Source: Acidimicrobiaceae bacterium
Lineage (GTDB): Bacteria; Actinomycetota; Acidimicrobiia; Acidimicrobiales; Acidimicrobiaceae
Assembly (NCBI GenBank): GCA_013044385.1
Contig: JABEUN010000047.1
Location: 17,050-81,049 of the forward strand
DNA length: 64,000 nt
Direction of reading: 5' to 3'
Under the pieces are notes generated by a model. It did no database searches. It saw only the letters and a program-made list of their open reading frames with translations, and was not told the origin of the DNA. Made by a program: the position numbers and the translations under genes. Positions 17,479-27,962 of the stretch are shown here, piece by piece; the first letter of the stretch is position 1; each line of letters starts with the position of its first letter.

Positions 17479-19641
17479 TCACACCATATCTAGGCCTTCG
17501 AGGAGGAAACTCGTACGTCGACGGGTGATCTCCAACAACGTCTCGTATCCCCTAGGTGAATGGCGTGACTCGGGAAGTAGGATAAGTTCTACCTTCTTGC
17601 CTTTGCCGATTATCTCCTCCATAAGGCGAGCTGTATTTCTAAAATGGACATTCTCATCAATAAGTCCATGGATCACCAAGACGGGACTGCTTAGTGAATC
17701 TAGATCAGTAAGGACACTTGACGCATTATAAGAAGTTCCATCCTCTGGGAGCCCCAGATACCTCTCGGTGTACGCGGTGTCATAAAGTGTAAAGTCCACG
17801 ACAGGTGCCCCCGACACGCCTACCTTGAAAATGTTTGGCGCCTTACACATCGACTTGAGCACCATGTATCCGCCGTAACTCCATCCGTAAATGCCAACTC
17901 GAGTTGGGTCAATACCGTATTGGTTTGTCAGGTAGCTAATGCAGTTGAGTTGGTCCTCGATCTCGACAGTCCCGAATCGACGATTCAAATGGGATTCAAA
18001 TCTCAGCCCCCTGTTGTAACTTCCCCTGTTATCCAGTTTTACAACTACGGCACCCTGTTGGGCCAGGAGCTGTGCCTGTAGGTCAACTGTCATTGCCCAA
18101 TGATCTTGCACCGCCTGAGCATGGGGACCACCGTATACCGAGACGACCAGCGGCCGCCCTTTGGTCACTCCATCAGGAGGAAGGTAGAGCGCACCAAAAA
18201 GCGACTCCCCGGAGTCCGCTTCTATATTGAAGAATCTCGGTGGTTCGAGCCCAATATCACCTCCGGAATAGACCTCGGAAACTACATGACAGACCAACTC
18301 ACCCGTCGGGGAGAGGATCCAGGAAGTGGGTGATGCATCCAAGCCCGAGTGCTGAACGAAGATGAGATTTCCGGCGGACTCCGAGAATACTGCGGTGTGA
18401 AAGCCAGAGTGCGTCGTTACCCTTTGGGTTGCACCAGTGCGAAGATCCACCCGGTAGAGGTGCCTCTCGAGCGGACCTTGCTCAGTCGAACAGATCCACG
18501 CCCACGAGAGATCCGAATCGACCCCGAGAATCTCAGTCACCATCCACTCGCCCGACGTGACCTCACGGACTGAACCGTCAGAACCTATGACGGCAAGATG
18601 GGCGAATCCACTCGTTTCCACAGTTGTAAGGACGGATGAATCTCCGAACCGAAGGACACTTACCGGTAGATTTACCCAAGGCTGTTTTGAGTGGTCAAAC
18701 ACGGTGGAAATGTTTCCCGAAGTCGGATCGTACCGATACCAGATCAACCTCACCTGCGCTCTGTCCAATATCGAGAAAAGGAGTTCACCTGACTTCAGCC
18801 AGCAGACTCGTGCAAGATATCCGTCCTCGATATCAAACACCTCGATCTGTGCGCTATCGTCTCGAGTTAGGTCCCGGATCATCAACTTCACCTTGGCATT
18901 GGGAGCTCCAGCGAAGGGGTAGCGATGCAACTCGGTTTCGTTTTTTTTCGATCCCAAATGCGCTATCTGAATCGGACTCACAGGTGACTCGTCCACTTCT
19001 GCGTAGGCGATGCGAACATTGTCCGGAGAGATCCAGAATCCATCGAGTCGATCAAGTTCCTCCTGCGCGACGAATTCCGCGAGACCAACTGTAACTGTCG
19101 ACTTATCTAGGTCTCGAGGCACGACAACCGCTACCGAACCGGAATGGATGTCGACCCGCACAATTCCGGAGTCGTCAACACCGAAAAGGCAGCTTCCATC
19201 TGGGGAGACCTGCAGCTTGACCAATGATCGATCCGATAAGTCAAGGACCATCTCGCTGCTATTAAGGTCGACTATTGAGAAGGAACCTCCACGGTTGATT
19301 AGGATCAAGTCGCGATCTGGATGATCGATGAGCGAAAAGTCGGATAGACCGTCCCAAGTGATACGCAGCCGCTCCCGCCTAAGTTGCTCCTCAAGTGTCA
19401 GTATCGCTTCGCTTCCGTCTGCATCTAAAAGCTTCTCCCATTCACCTGTGGCAATCTCGACCCTGAAAAGATCAAGTTGCTTTCCAGACTCTGGGAACAT
19501 GAAGTAGAGGTATCTCCCACTTTTGTCGAAAGTCATTCCTACGGGAACCTTGGTACCCGGAAGTGGGCGCTCAGCCGCTAATTCAGGTGTCAGCTTTGAG
19601 AGGTCGAATACGTCGTGCGGCGTAGAAGAAGGGTTCGGCAT
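17479..19641 (-). CDS. S9 family peptidase, dipeptidyl peptidase IV-like
   Basis: A 720-residue serine peptidase. The N-terminal two thirds form a DPP IV-type beta-propeller, containing the Glu-Glu substrate-anchor motif in FVAQEELDRLDG near residue 195. The C-terminal alpha/beta hydrolase domain has the nucleophile GWSYGGY near residue 590, the Asp in HGLIDENVHF near 665 and the His in ESRHSPRG near 695. Such enzymes release dipeptides from oligopeptides, often after proline. No signal peptide is visible, so it probably acts in the cytoplasm. Confidence 0.88.
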   Translation of the reverse strand: MPNPSSTPHDVFDLSKLTPELAAERPLPGTKVPVGMTFDKSGRYLYFMFPESGKQLDLFRVEIATGEWEKLLDADGSEAILTLEEQLRRERLRITWDGLSDFSLIDHPDRDLILINRGGSFSIVDLNSSEMVLDLSDRSLVKLQVSPDGSCLFGVDDSGIVRVDIHSGSVAVVVPRDLDKSTVTVGLAEFVAQEELDRLDGFWISPDNVRIAYAEVDESPVSPIQIAHLGSKKNETELHRYPFAGAPNAKVKLMIRDLTRDDSAQIEVFDIEDGYLARVCWLKSGELLFSILDRAQVRLIWYRYDPTSGNISTVFDHSKQPWVNLPVSVLRFGDSSVLTTVETSGFAHLAVIGSDGSVREVTSGEWMVTEILGVDSDLSWAWICSTEQGPLERHLYRVDLRTGATQRVTTHSGFHTAVFSESAGNLIFVQHSGLDASPTSWILSPTGELVCHVVSEVYSGGDIGLEPPRFFNIEADSGESLFGALYLPPDGVTKGRPLVVSVYGGPHAQAVQDHWAMTVDLQAQLLAQQGAVVVKLDNRGSYNRGLRFESHLNRRFGTVEIEDQLNCISYLTNQYGIDPTRVGIYGWSYGGYMVLKSMCKAPNIFKVGVSGAPVVDFTLYDTAYTERYLGLPEDGTSYNASSVLTDLDSLSSPVLVIHGLIDENVHFRNTARLMEEIIGKGKKVELILLPESRHSPRGYETLLEITRRRTSFLLEGLDMV

Positions 19642-20046
19642 GAAGTCAAATCTACTTGACCATGACTAAATAGGGAGTTGGGCTACCTCTAAGATTGGTC
19701 AGGTTGTGAGGAAATAGGTCGAGTTCGAATCCAAGTACGGTGCCTCACCTGCTCCGCAGTTTGAGAAAACAGTCCGCGTGCAGAAATGACTTCTCTGAGA
19801 TGGTCACATATGTAGGTTTTTTTGTAGTTTGAGTTGGCTGGACCTGCAGATCGATGGAACCACCGATCTGTGATGAATCATAACTGCAGTCCGTATTTAG
19901 CTTCAGGAGCCAGATCGGTTTGGGGCAACCAGCCCGGGCGACATCGATTTGTGGTTTCGGAACCTGATGCTGTCCGAAGCGTGATCTGCAAGAAACCCCA
20001 CGTGATTATTTATCGGATTCGACTGTAAGGAATCTCAATGCTGTTG
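19642..20046. other. Gene-free stretch between the peptidase gene and the IS110 element
   Basis: About 405 bases with no credible reading frame or RNA. The right part is presumably the distal non-coding end of the IS110 element, whose boundary I cannot place. Confidence 0.5.
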
Positions 20047-21248
20047 TCAAGCGACATTGAGTGCGGTGGGGATGGGCTCGTGATAGAGGGTGTGATCACG
20101 CAGCATCGCCCACATCACGTTGATTCGACGCCTAGCTATGGCGAGGAGAGCCTGCTTGTGAGTCTTCCCCTCGTTGCGTTTGCGATCATAAAAGGTGCGA
20201 GACGCAGGGCTGTTCTTCAAACTGGAGAGAGCGGCGAGGTAGCAGGTTCGCAGGAGCCTTCGGTTGAATCGGCGGGGCCGATGGTGGTTACCACTGATGC
20301 GTCCCGAGTCACGAGGAGCCGTGCAACGCCAGCAACGCTAGCGAGTCGATCGGAGGACTCGAACGCGGACAGGCCACCACCGATGTTCGCGAGGAATGTC
20401 GCGGCGAGGATATGCCCAAAGCCAGGCATGCTGAGCAAGATTGCGGCGTCTTCGTGGTCGTTGAACCGCGAGGTGATTAACCCATCGACGTCAGCCAGTT
20501 CCACGTCCAGGTTGGTAATCACCTCGGCTAGACGTGCGACTATCGTTGAGCCCATTTGCTCGGTGGCCAGGGTGGACATCTGTGCGTGAGCAGCGACAAG
20601 CGCGCGCTGTGCAACCGTGACGCTGTTGCGACATCCACGGTTCTTCAACCATGTCGCAAGACGAGACTCTCCCATGCGGCGCAGAGCAGCGGGTGTCTGG
20701 TAGGTCGACAGCATCATCAGAGCCGCCTTGCTCTTGGAGAAGTCGAACGCCGCCTCCAGGGCGGGGAAGTACTCCACCAAGGTGGCGCGAAGCCTATTGA
20801 TGGCGCGTACTCGGTCACAGATTAGATCCGTGCGTCGTGCCGTGAGTAGGCGTAGGTCGGCACTGATCTGGTCTCCGATGTGTACTGGCTGCAGATCAGT
20901 GCGCATTCGGGCCTGATCGGCGATGATCCGTGCGTCCTTGGCGTCAGTCTTGCCGTCTTTGCGATAGGTCGCAGCCGCGTGATGAACAATCCGCCCCGGG
21001 ATGTAGAGCACCCCTTGACCCTGATCGGCCAGAAGTGAGATGAACAGGGCCGCACCGCCCGAGTTCAGGTCCGTCGCCCACACAATCTCGCGACTGCCAG
21101 CAATCTCGATGACCCTGGCGAAGAGATTGAGTAGCGCACCCTCATCGTTTTTCACCCTCTTCGACTCAAGCACGGTACCGTCCTGGTCAATCACGACGCA
21201 GTGATGTGTCCGCTTCCCTGAATCGATACCTGCCCATACTTTGTTCAT
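20047..21248 (-). pseudogene. IS110-family transposase, frameshifted
   Basis: The frame starting at 21248 (after an AAGGAGG site) encodes the RuvC-like N-terminal domain (WAGIDSGKRTHHCVVIDQDG; KTDAKDARIIADQARMR) and the central region up to LASVAGVA. Near 20322 a one-base deletion shifts the frame. The missing end continues in another frame as RDSGRISGNHHRPRRFNRR to a TGA at 20047-20049. Restoring one base gives about 400 residues, the normal IS110 length. The shift falls just before the RDSGRISGN segment that should hold the catalytic serine of the Tnp domain, so the element is probably inactive. Confidence 0.88.
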
Positions 21249-21440
21249 GCGTCCTCCTTCAGTCTGGTCCTTCGATGTCCCTGTCTATAACCACGACGGC
21301 ACGTCCTTACCCAACGATCTGGTGTCGCAACTCTCAATCAGCGGTCGAGTCATCGGTGAGTAGCGGACGGCCATTCCCAGTAAGCTGTCGAACCGGCAGG
21401 GAGATCTCAGCCATACCCGCTACTCAAGGGTGATCGAAAC
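21249..21440 (-). ncRNA. Non-coding end of IS110, candidate bridge-RNA region
   Basis: IS110-group elements carry a structured bridge RNA in the non-coding end upstream of the transposase. The roughly 190 bases before the transposase start here have no gene and contain several short inverted segments. The position and size fit, but I could not fold it or find the target and donor loops, and the element's outer boundary is not defined. Confidence 0.35.
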
Positions 21441-21465
21441 ACTACGGTAGTTTCGACGTCACCCG

Positions 21466-22007
21466 CCACAACATCGTAAGGAAGGCGATCTCATCATCGG
21501 ACACCGGCGTTCGGCAATAGGCACGCTCGTGGAACGAACCACGAGATTCATCATGCTGATCCATCTTCCTCGCGAGGAGGGTTGGGGCGAGATCGCGCCC
21601 ACGAAAAACGGTGCGCCTCTCGCTGGCTACGGAGCGGTGGCAATGAAGAATGCGCTGTCAGCGGTGATCACGACGCTTCCGATTCAACTTCGTCAGTCCA
21701 TCACGTGGGACCGGGGCAAGGAACTCTCCCAGCACGTGGCCTTCACTGTTGAGACCGGTGTTCCAGTTTTCTTTGCCGATCCACGAAGCCCATGGCAGCG
21801 CGGCACGAACGAGAACACCAACGGACTACTCAGACAGTATTTCCCCAAGGCACGGATCTTGCACGTTGGGACGCACAAGACCTAGAGGCAGTTGCTCACG
21901 CACTCAACACACGACCCCGCAAAACTCTTGGATGGAAGACGCCAGCGGAATCCCTCGAAGAGCACTTACAATTGCTTCAGCAAGCAGGTGTTGCTTCCAC
22001 TGGTTGA
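21466..22007 (+). pseudogene. IS30-family transposase fragment, frameshifted
   Basis: The segment starts inside the catalytic core at EGDLIIGHRRSAIGTLVERTT, continues through ITWDRGKELSQH and DPRSPWQRGTNENTNGLLRQYFPK, then shifts frame near 21850 and resumes as GTDLARWDAQDLEAVAHALNTRPRKTLGWKTP to a TGA at 22007. These are the DDE-domain motifs of IS30 transposases. The N-terminal helix-turn-helix third is absent; the break coincides with the end of the IS110 non-coding region, suggesting IS110 interrupted or trimmed an older IS30 copy. Confidence 0.85.
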
Positions 22008-22009
22008 AC

Positions 22010-22945
22010 CTAGTCAGCACAACAAGACTACCTTTCGAACGTTTGGCTGCACGACTTCTTTTAAAGGGTAAGGATCTGGCTGTTGGGCGAGCCACCTACC
22101 CGATAGAGGTTCTCTTCCACGCAAGAAACTCGCCTAAATGTAGGAGTTGGGCAAGAGCTTTGCGGTTCATGCAGACGTGAAGAAAACCGATGTACGGCGT
22201 AATCTAGGACAGCAATTTTGCTGCATGGAAACTGTCAAGGGACATTTAAACCTGCACGCTGGCGGACACGTTAACTGCACGCTGGCGGACAGTAGTTCTG
22301 CACGGAGTCTGTCATGAGGGGGCAGTCTCAGTTGACCTGTCCTCCTCCAACATGTAGGAGTAGTTCCAGTACCTTGCCGGCAACCTAGGGCGCAGTTTAA
22401 AGTGGATCGCTCCTTCTCCGGCGGCGAAGTCAGTCGCCAGCACACAGGTACCCCACCTGCGCAGCTACTGACCTCACAAAACCCGCCAGCGGCTCTCGCT
22501 GGTGGTCACTTGACCTAAAAAGATGCCCTGTCATCCACTTGGTGCCAAATGAGTGGGAGCCTAAATCTGAGGTTGTAGTCAACCATTTCGTGTGTTGGCT
22601 GCACATGGGCAAAAAGGGTGGCAGCCGCCGCCAGAACCTCAACCAAGTTCCAAGACTTAACGACCGAGAGTCGAGAATGGCATCTGTTGCGCTGAAGGAG
22701 ATTTTGCTATCGGGGCTGGGTTCATGTCGATTGACCAAGCGGGAGTTGGGCCCACCAGGCTCAGAGAAAATAGATCTGAAGTCGAAGTTCGGAGAATGAT
22801 TGCTTCAGGCGTCGTACATCACCAACTGCACTAGCTTGTGCTTGGTCCCGCACCAACCGGCGTGATCACAATGACCAAAACGGAGCAAACAGAATCGCAT
22901 CGAAGAAGCCAATACGAGATACCGGCCACCGATCTGCAAGCGCCA
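22010..22945. other. Gene-free stretch with transposon debris
   Basis: About 940 bases without a supportable gene. The only structured element is a 23-bp-period repeat at 22252-22304. Several short open frames exist on both strands, but none resembles a protein family. The end of this stretch runs into the damaged 5' end of the EamA gene. Confidence 0.5.
22252..22304. repeat. Tandem repeats with a 23-bp period (IS-end type)
   Basis: CTGCACGCTGGCGGACA occurs at 22252-22268 and 22275-22291, and its first seven bases recur at 22298-22304, so three starts are exactly 23 bases apart. Multiple terminal repeats of this type occur at the ends of IS21-like elements; no IstA or IstB gene is present, so this would be an orphan end. 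Confidence 0.6.
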
Positions 22946-23025
22946 GAGTACTGGTTGCCGCAGCCCTCTGGGGACTCTCAGGCACTGCGGCCCAGGTCCT
23001 ATTCAGCCGGTTCAGAGTCGGGCCG

Positions 23026-23826
23026 ATGTGGCTCCTTTGGTTCCGGACGCTCCTCTCTGGCATCGTACTGATGGCACCATCACTCCGACAGAGCGAATTA
23101 CCGAGACTGAGGGCGCTCCTTACGTCTTCTAGGGACATGGTACAAATCATCATTTTCAGCATCTGTGGCCTACTGGCAGTCCAGCTCACATATTTCCTGG
23201 CGATTTCCAACGGTAACGCAGTATCGGCGACCATTCTGCAGTATCTCAGCCCCTTAATACTGACCGTTTTCGTCGCAGTAAAAGCGATGCATCTCCCCTC
23301 GACTAAGGAGATATCAACGCTTGTTCTTGCAGTTTCCGGCACGGCCCTGCTTCTCACAGACGGACACTTTGGGACTATGGTCGTACCCAAGACTGCGGTC
23401 TACTGGGGACTCGCTTCTGCCTGCTTTAGCGCTTTTTATACCTACTACCCAGTGCAGCTCATCAGGAAGCACGGATCCCAGGTTGTGCTCGGTACGGGAC
23501 TTCTTTTTGGAGGACTGCTACTCACACCTTTCGAGCTCACTAAGAGCTTTCCGCCGATCACAACAGAGACCATCCTCCTCCTAGCATTCATCGTCCTGTT
23601 TGGATCAGCACTCTCGTTCCACCTTTATCTCGGCTCACTGGCTCGACTCGCTCCGGTGGAGGCAATTCTGCTTGCAAGTGCAGAGCCGATTTCGGCAGCA
23701 ATTGTGGGAGTTGGATTCCTCGCTGCACCTTTCGGCCCTATTGCCCTTATTGGTGGCGTTCTTACCCTTTTTGCCGTTACGTCCGTGGCCGTCGGAGAGC
23801 GGAAGCCAAACAAACTCGACGAGTAG
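23026..23826 (+). CDS. EamA/DMT-family transporter with damaged N-terminus
   Basis: From the ATG at 23026 there are 266 residues with about nine membrane helices, a duplicated EamA architecture (first repeat ending SGTALLLTDG, second starting AVYWGLASACFSAFYTYYP). The missing first helix is readable directly upstream in the same frame (RVLVAAALWGLSGTAAQVLF, about 22960-23019), but that frame has no ATG, GTG or TTG back to about 22835. An ATG-led frame (MTKTEQTESHRRS, from 22872) sits in a different phase. A one-base frameshift near 22900-22950 is the simplest explanation, so this is probably a recent pseudogene or uses a rare start. Confidence 0.7.
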   Translation: MWLLWFRTLLSGIVLMAPSLRQSELPRLRALLTSSRDMVQIIIFSICGLLAVQLTYFLAISNGNAVSATILQYLSPLILTVFVAVKAMHLPSTKEISTLVLAVSGTALLLTDGHFGTMVVPKTAVYWGLASACFSAFYTYYPVQLIRKHGSQVVLGTGLLFGGLLLTPFELTKSFPPITTETILLLAFIVLFGSALSFHLYLGSLARLAPVEAILLASAEPISAAIVGVGFLAAPFGPIALIGGVLTLFAVTSVAVGERKPNKLDE

Positions 23827-25046
23827 GCGATCTAGTACTCGATTACGGTATGGAAGAGGTCACTAAGCCTGGCCGGTGGATTAAGGATGTGCGGTGTCGA
23901 GGCAGACGCTGCAGTGGCAGTAACGCAAGACCAGGAAGGGTTCGGTCAGAGAAGTTCGGTTGGCTGATCTGCAAAGGTTCCGGGACACTGGATGTCGATA
24001 TGAGCCCGGCTCACAACCATCATTCAGCGATGGAGGCGGCGTCAATGGCCCTACTTCTTCCAGAGAGGTAGCGATGGCAACCGGATGGAATTTACGAATG
24101 CTTGAGTAATAGACAGTGGAGTGGCGATCCATAGGAAATCCCTTATAAGTGTTTCAGCACCGCTGTCCTGGCGGCTATCTTGCACCAACGAGAGACGTGA
24201 GAAATGTAGCGATAGACGAGTCCGTCCACCTTCTGGCTCGAAGAGGTCCCGACTTTCGACAGTAGTCCGCTTCGTATATGCGCGAATGTGGCACCATCAC
24301 GGTCAATACTGCTAATTGTTTTTGGCTTTTCCGCAGTGATTTGACCCCGCTCCACCGAGTATTGAGGAGACAGAGCCACTACCTCTTCGGTTGATTAAAC
24401 CGCCATGATCTAAAGCATGTCCAGAACCTATCCTGGCAGAAGCTAGAAGGAGATGTTGCACTCTAGACAGGCCAGAGTTATGGCACGAGAATGGTCAACC
24501 CGATTGCTGATGTCGCGGTATCGATTGAGTTCGATCGAATAGATGCCCTTTACGGCCCCCGCCCCCTGAACTTATCTGCAGTCGGCCCAATTCGCTAGTG
24601 TTGACTTGCTTTACCAAAATTGAATTCGTGGCCCACTTCGGCAGAAACGGAGAGTGTGGATCCACGCTTTGGGGCTTGACGATGGGAATCGTGAAGCAAG
24701 GTGCTCAAGACGCTCGCTTATCCAACGTGTCTCGCTCTGGCGGACCCGGTCCCGACGCTCGCCATTATTTTCCTCGGATCGAGACCATCATCACGTCCCA
24801 ACTTGAACATGCGGTTACTCGGAAAAGTCTGATTTGGGGACGTGAAACTGGTAACGAAGGAGCCAGATCTTAGGTGAGCAACTCGATAACGATTGGTAGT
24901 ACGTACCTCTTCCGGCCGTCCTGTGTAACGGCCTAGAAGCTACCCTCCGACTCGCGCAAGGGAGTTCCGGTGGAATTGGCAAGGCAGGTCCCTAACCTAC
25001 TCAAACAGATTACCGACGCGTGTGATCTGCGGAATGGGTCTTATGA
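23827..25046. other. Gene-free stretch
   Basis: About 1.2 kb with no recognisable gene, RNA or mobile element. Short open frames are present (the longest is 91 codons, at 24598-24873), but their compositions and sequences do not look like proteins. Confidence 0.5.
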
Positions 25047-25058
25047 CATAATGTTCGA
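25047..25058 (+). promoter_or_regulatory. -10 element for a leaderless VOC-protein mRNA
   Basis: CATAAT at 25047-25052 lies six bases before the ATG at 25059 and there is no Shine-Dalgarno sequence. The transcript would begin at the start codon. Confidence 0.5.
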
Positions 25059-25448
25059 ATGGATCAGCGCGTCAGTTTGGTCACGCTCGGGGTAAGGGAC
25101 CTCGGTGTTGCTCGGGCCTTTTATGAGGCAATTGGCTGGAGGGATTCACAACAGCCAGATGATGAGGTGTGCTTCTTCCAGGCCGGTGCCATGGTCTTTG
25201 GCCTGTGGACAGCGCTTGGAGGTCACGGTGCGCCAGGCATTGAATTGGCGTACAACGTACGAACTCCAGAAGAGGTTGCACTTACCCTCGACGAGGCTAA
25301 ACGCGCGGGTGCAACGATCATTCGGCTGCCAGAACTAATGCAGTGGGGTGGCACTTCAGGCGCGTTCGCCGACCCTGACGGTTATGTGTGGGAAGTCGCC
25401 CACAATCCGAATTGGACCCTCAACGAGGACGGTTCCATCCACATTTAG
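25059..25448 (+). CDS. VOC superfamily (glyoxalase/bleomycin-resistance fold) protein
   Basis: A 129-residue protein with two beta-alpha-beta-beta-beta units of the vicinal oxygen chelate fold: VTLGVRDLGVARAFYEAIGW at the start and the closing GGTSGAFADPDGYVWEVAHNP at the end. The pattern DPDGYxWEVxxNP is typical of glyoxalase-like proteins of unknown substrate. Metal-ligand residues cannot be assigned confidently. It stands alone in a long gene-poor tract. Confidence 0.85.
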   Translation: MDQRVSLVTLGVRDLGVARAFYEAIGWRDSQQPDDEVCFFQAGAMVFGLWTALGGHGAPGIELAYNVRTPEEVALTLDEAKRAGATIIRLPELMQWGGTSGAFADPDGYVWEVAHNPNWTLNEDGSIHI

Positions 25449-26799
25449 ACGAAGTTCGGGCAATCGACCGCGCCAACAATCGCTATGGTTTCAGGTGAGG
25501 TTGGCATTGCACCTAATTGGCATTTTTGATTCGCAAAGTGGACTTAGTTACCTAAAACAACAGATCGAAGACTTCTTTGGCAATTGCGTAATACTGTCCA
25601 GCTGTCTAAGACCAACTAATTGCGCTGTAGGTATGTTGTTTGACGCGAGATGGCAGCCTGGGCCTGGCAGAAGGGAGAAAACTGCTGACGTGTCGCGACA
25701 ACCTGAGTCGGGGATGCCACAAAATGTGCTTGACAGCTTTCCGTACTGGAATCGATGGACCATTCAGAACACGACACGTAGCAGTCGTTTTTAAACTTCG
25801 GGCACTGGCCATGGTCAAACTGCGCCATTCTGAACGAATGTCAGTGCGGACATACTTCTTGCACGCGGCGCTGTAGCGATACTTGCTCGTCAGAATCCAT
25901 CTGTCGAAAACTGAAGTCAATCCTCACGCGTTGATAGCTCGAGGCGTGGTCTAATCCGATGAGACTGTCCGCAGGCAGGCCCTCGGTTTAAAGGCTCGTT
26001 CGTCTTGTAGGTGCGGCTCGCCGCCGCCTTAAACTCACCCTAGTGGACTCGAGCGATTGAAGGATTTGCGTCTTTAGGACTTTGCTGGAGCCACCACTGA
26101 ACCAGCTTTATCGATCCGTCCCTACTGCTCAGCTATCTGCGGCTCTACACCGACGTCGGCGAGTTGGAAGGCGTGTCGCAGGATTGGGGCCGGCCAGAGG
26201 TGAGGCTAATCTCCTAGTCGTAGCTGATGAACGAGCTGGGCTTTTGGCCCGCAATCGCTTAAACTTTGCGTTTTGGTAATTCTTTGCGCGCTCGTCTACA
26301 GGCTTACTCAGAGGTTTCTGTCTTCGGGTTCGTAATGTAGCTGAAGCTGTGGCCATCCCAATGGAGGCTCATGGCAGGACGACCAGCGACTTGCCGACAT
26401 TGTTGGCAAGACTTCTGCAGTTAGGGCCTACCTCGTATGTGATGACTTATCCGACCTTCTCATATTTCAATTCCGCTGTTTTGATCCCGATTGGGATTAG
26501 TGGGGGCTGTGAATTTATTGGGTCTTTATTTTCGCGGTTGTAAGCCGGATTCCAAGCGGGCAAGCGTCACTGGCTGGCAAAGAAACAGCCGAGGGGGCGA
26601 TCGAGGGAACTTCTGCAGATTGCCCCAGTATCTGAAGTAGATACGCTTCGACTGCTGGCGGGCCACGAACTCGCCAAATTGCAATCTGCAACTTTCGAGC
26701 CGTGTTCCCATCTTCAATCGCAGGCGTGGGCGCCGACCAGTAGGCGACTGCAGGACGACGACCCTAGGCTTTGGGGAGCGTTACATCGTGTCTGATCGG
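25449..26799. other. Gene-free stretch before tRNA-Val
   Basis: About 1.35 kb in which I find no protein family, RNA or repeat. Many short frames run on both strands without preferred codon use, which looks like decayed DNA. Confidence 0.5.
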
Positions 26800-26872
26800 T
26801 GGGCCGTAGAGGACTCGAACCTCTGACCCCTTGCGCGTCATGCAAGTGCGCTACCAACTGCGCCAACGGCCC
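26800..26872 (-). tRNA. tRNA-Val (GAC)
   Basis: The minus strand reads GGGCCGT at the 5' end, pairing with ACGGCCC at the 3' end, discriminator A. The D arm is GCGCAGTTGGTAGCGC, the anticodon stem CTTGC/GCAAG closes loop ATGACGC (anticodon GAC), and the T arm contains GGTTCGAGTCC. 73 bases; CCA is not encoded. Confidence 0.93.
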
Positions 26873-27927
26873 GTGGGGAACTAACCTAGCAGTGAGTTGG
26901 GCTGATCCTTGTCGGTCCAGCTCGAATTTCCGGACCATTTAGACGAGCGTGAAGTACCCGGGCCAAATCTAACCGGCGGCTCCGACTACTTGGAACTCCA
27001 TGTAGATGCCAACTTTTCCTATCTGAAACTACTCCTCGGGTCTAAGGAGCTCGGTGTTGGCGCTTTTTATAAATGCTTGCCAAACCAGCTTCCACATTCC
27101 TAATCCACGGATTCCACATACAGGAGTTGCGACTCATTCCATCGCAATGCCGGCCGCCAGAGCCAGGACCAGAATGATCTCGCTCGCCAGTGAACACTTT
27201 TAGCTGACTTAGTTGAGACAACTGGCTCCAATTAGCGACGTTGGACTATGTCTCCCCCAAACGGCATGCGGTGAGATGAGCGGGCCCCCTGAAAGCTTGG
27301 CACTTTTGCCCATTGCTCGGGAAGCCGAAAAGCACCCGACTGCATACGGGTCCCGGCGACTGCCTCAAGCCGAGAAAGGACATATTCGCCTAGGTGAGAT
27401 GTCAGACAGCTGTTTGCGCTGGAGCGTCCAATCTAAGAGTCGAATCCAGCGAGGAGAAAAGAGTCGAAGTGGATCTGACTAGATGATGCAGATAATGCAT
27501 CTGCGCAATTTTCGGTCCGAACCGGTTCCATCCATTGGCGACTGGTTGACTCTAGCCAATTTGGCATGCCTAATTGACGACGTTTATCCCTAGGCAAAAT
27601 GCGTCCATGCCAACATTGGTCCCCGCCTTCAGCTTTAGAAATGATGTCGTTCCTACTTGTCAGATGCGCGAGGAGATTGCGTCTGACTAGGTCTCTTCCA
27701 AGAAGTTTGGTCAGCTAGGTGATGACAGTCTCGGTCCAAATGGGACGTCCACATCTGCGAAATGACTCCACGAGCGGCTCAACCGTTGTCGCCTTTCACA
27801 TCGATCCGATAGCATCGGAAAACAATGAAGGCCATGACAGGCTACGACATAACTAGATCATCTCTGACATTCAGACGAATCTGATCTGAATTGGATGCCC
27901 TTGAATGGACCGAATAGAACAAGCTAA
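26873..27927. other. Gene-free stretch between tRNA-Val and the tRNA-Cys terminator
   Basis: About 1.05 kb without a supportable gene. Two short frames (26909-27103 and 27213-27482) have no family resemblance and no ribosome site. Confidence 0.5.
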
Positions 27928-27962
27928 AAATACCCCTGCCGTCTCAGACGGCAGGGGTATTT
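27928..27962 (-). terminator. Intrinsic terminator downstream of tRNA-Cys
   Basis: A stem of about 16 bp with a three-base loop (ATACCCCTGCCGTC paired with its complement). On the minus strand it ends in GGGGTATTTTT, giving a U-tract. It lies just after tRNA-Cys. Confidence 0.88.

Noticed and set aside
22252..22304. CRISPR-like repeat array
   Set aside because: Only three repeat starts, with 6-base gaps instead of 30-40-base spacers and no cas genes in the window; it fits terminal repeats of a transposon better.
22430..22799. Overlapping open frames on both strands
   Set aside because: Both are open over the same bases with no domain, no start signal and no expected neighbour; typical of noncoding DNA.
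24598..24873. 91-codon open frame in the gene-poor zone
   Set aside because: No family resemblance, no ribosome site, and composition like the neighbouring non-coding DNA.
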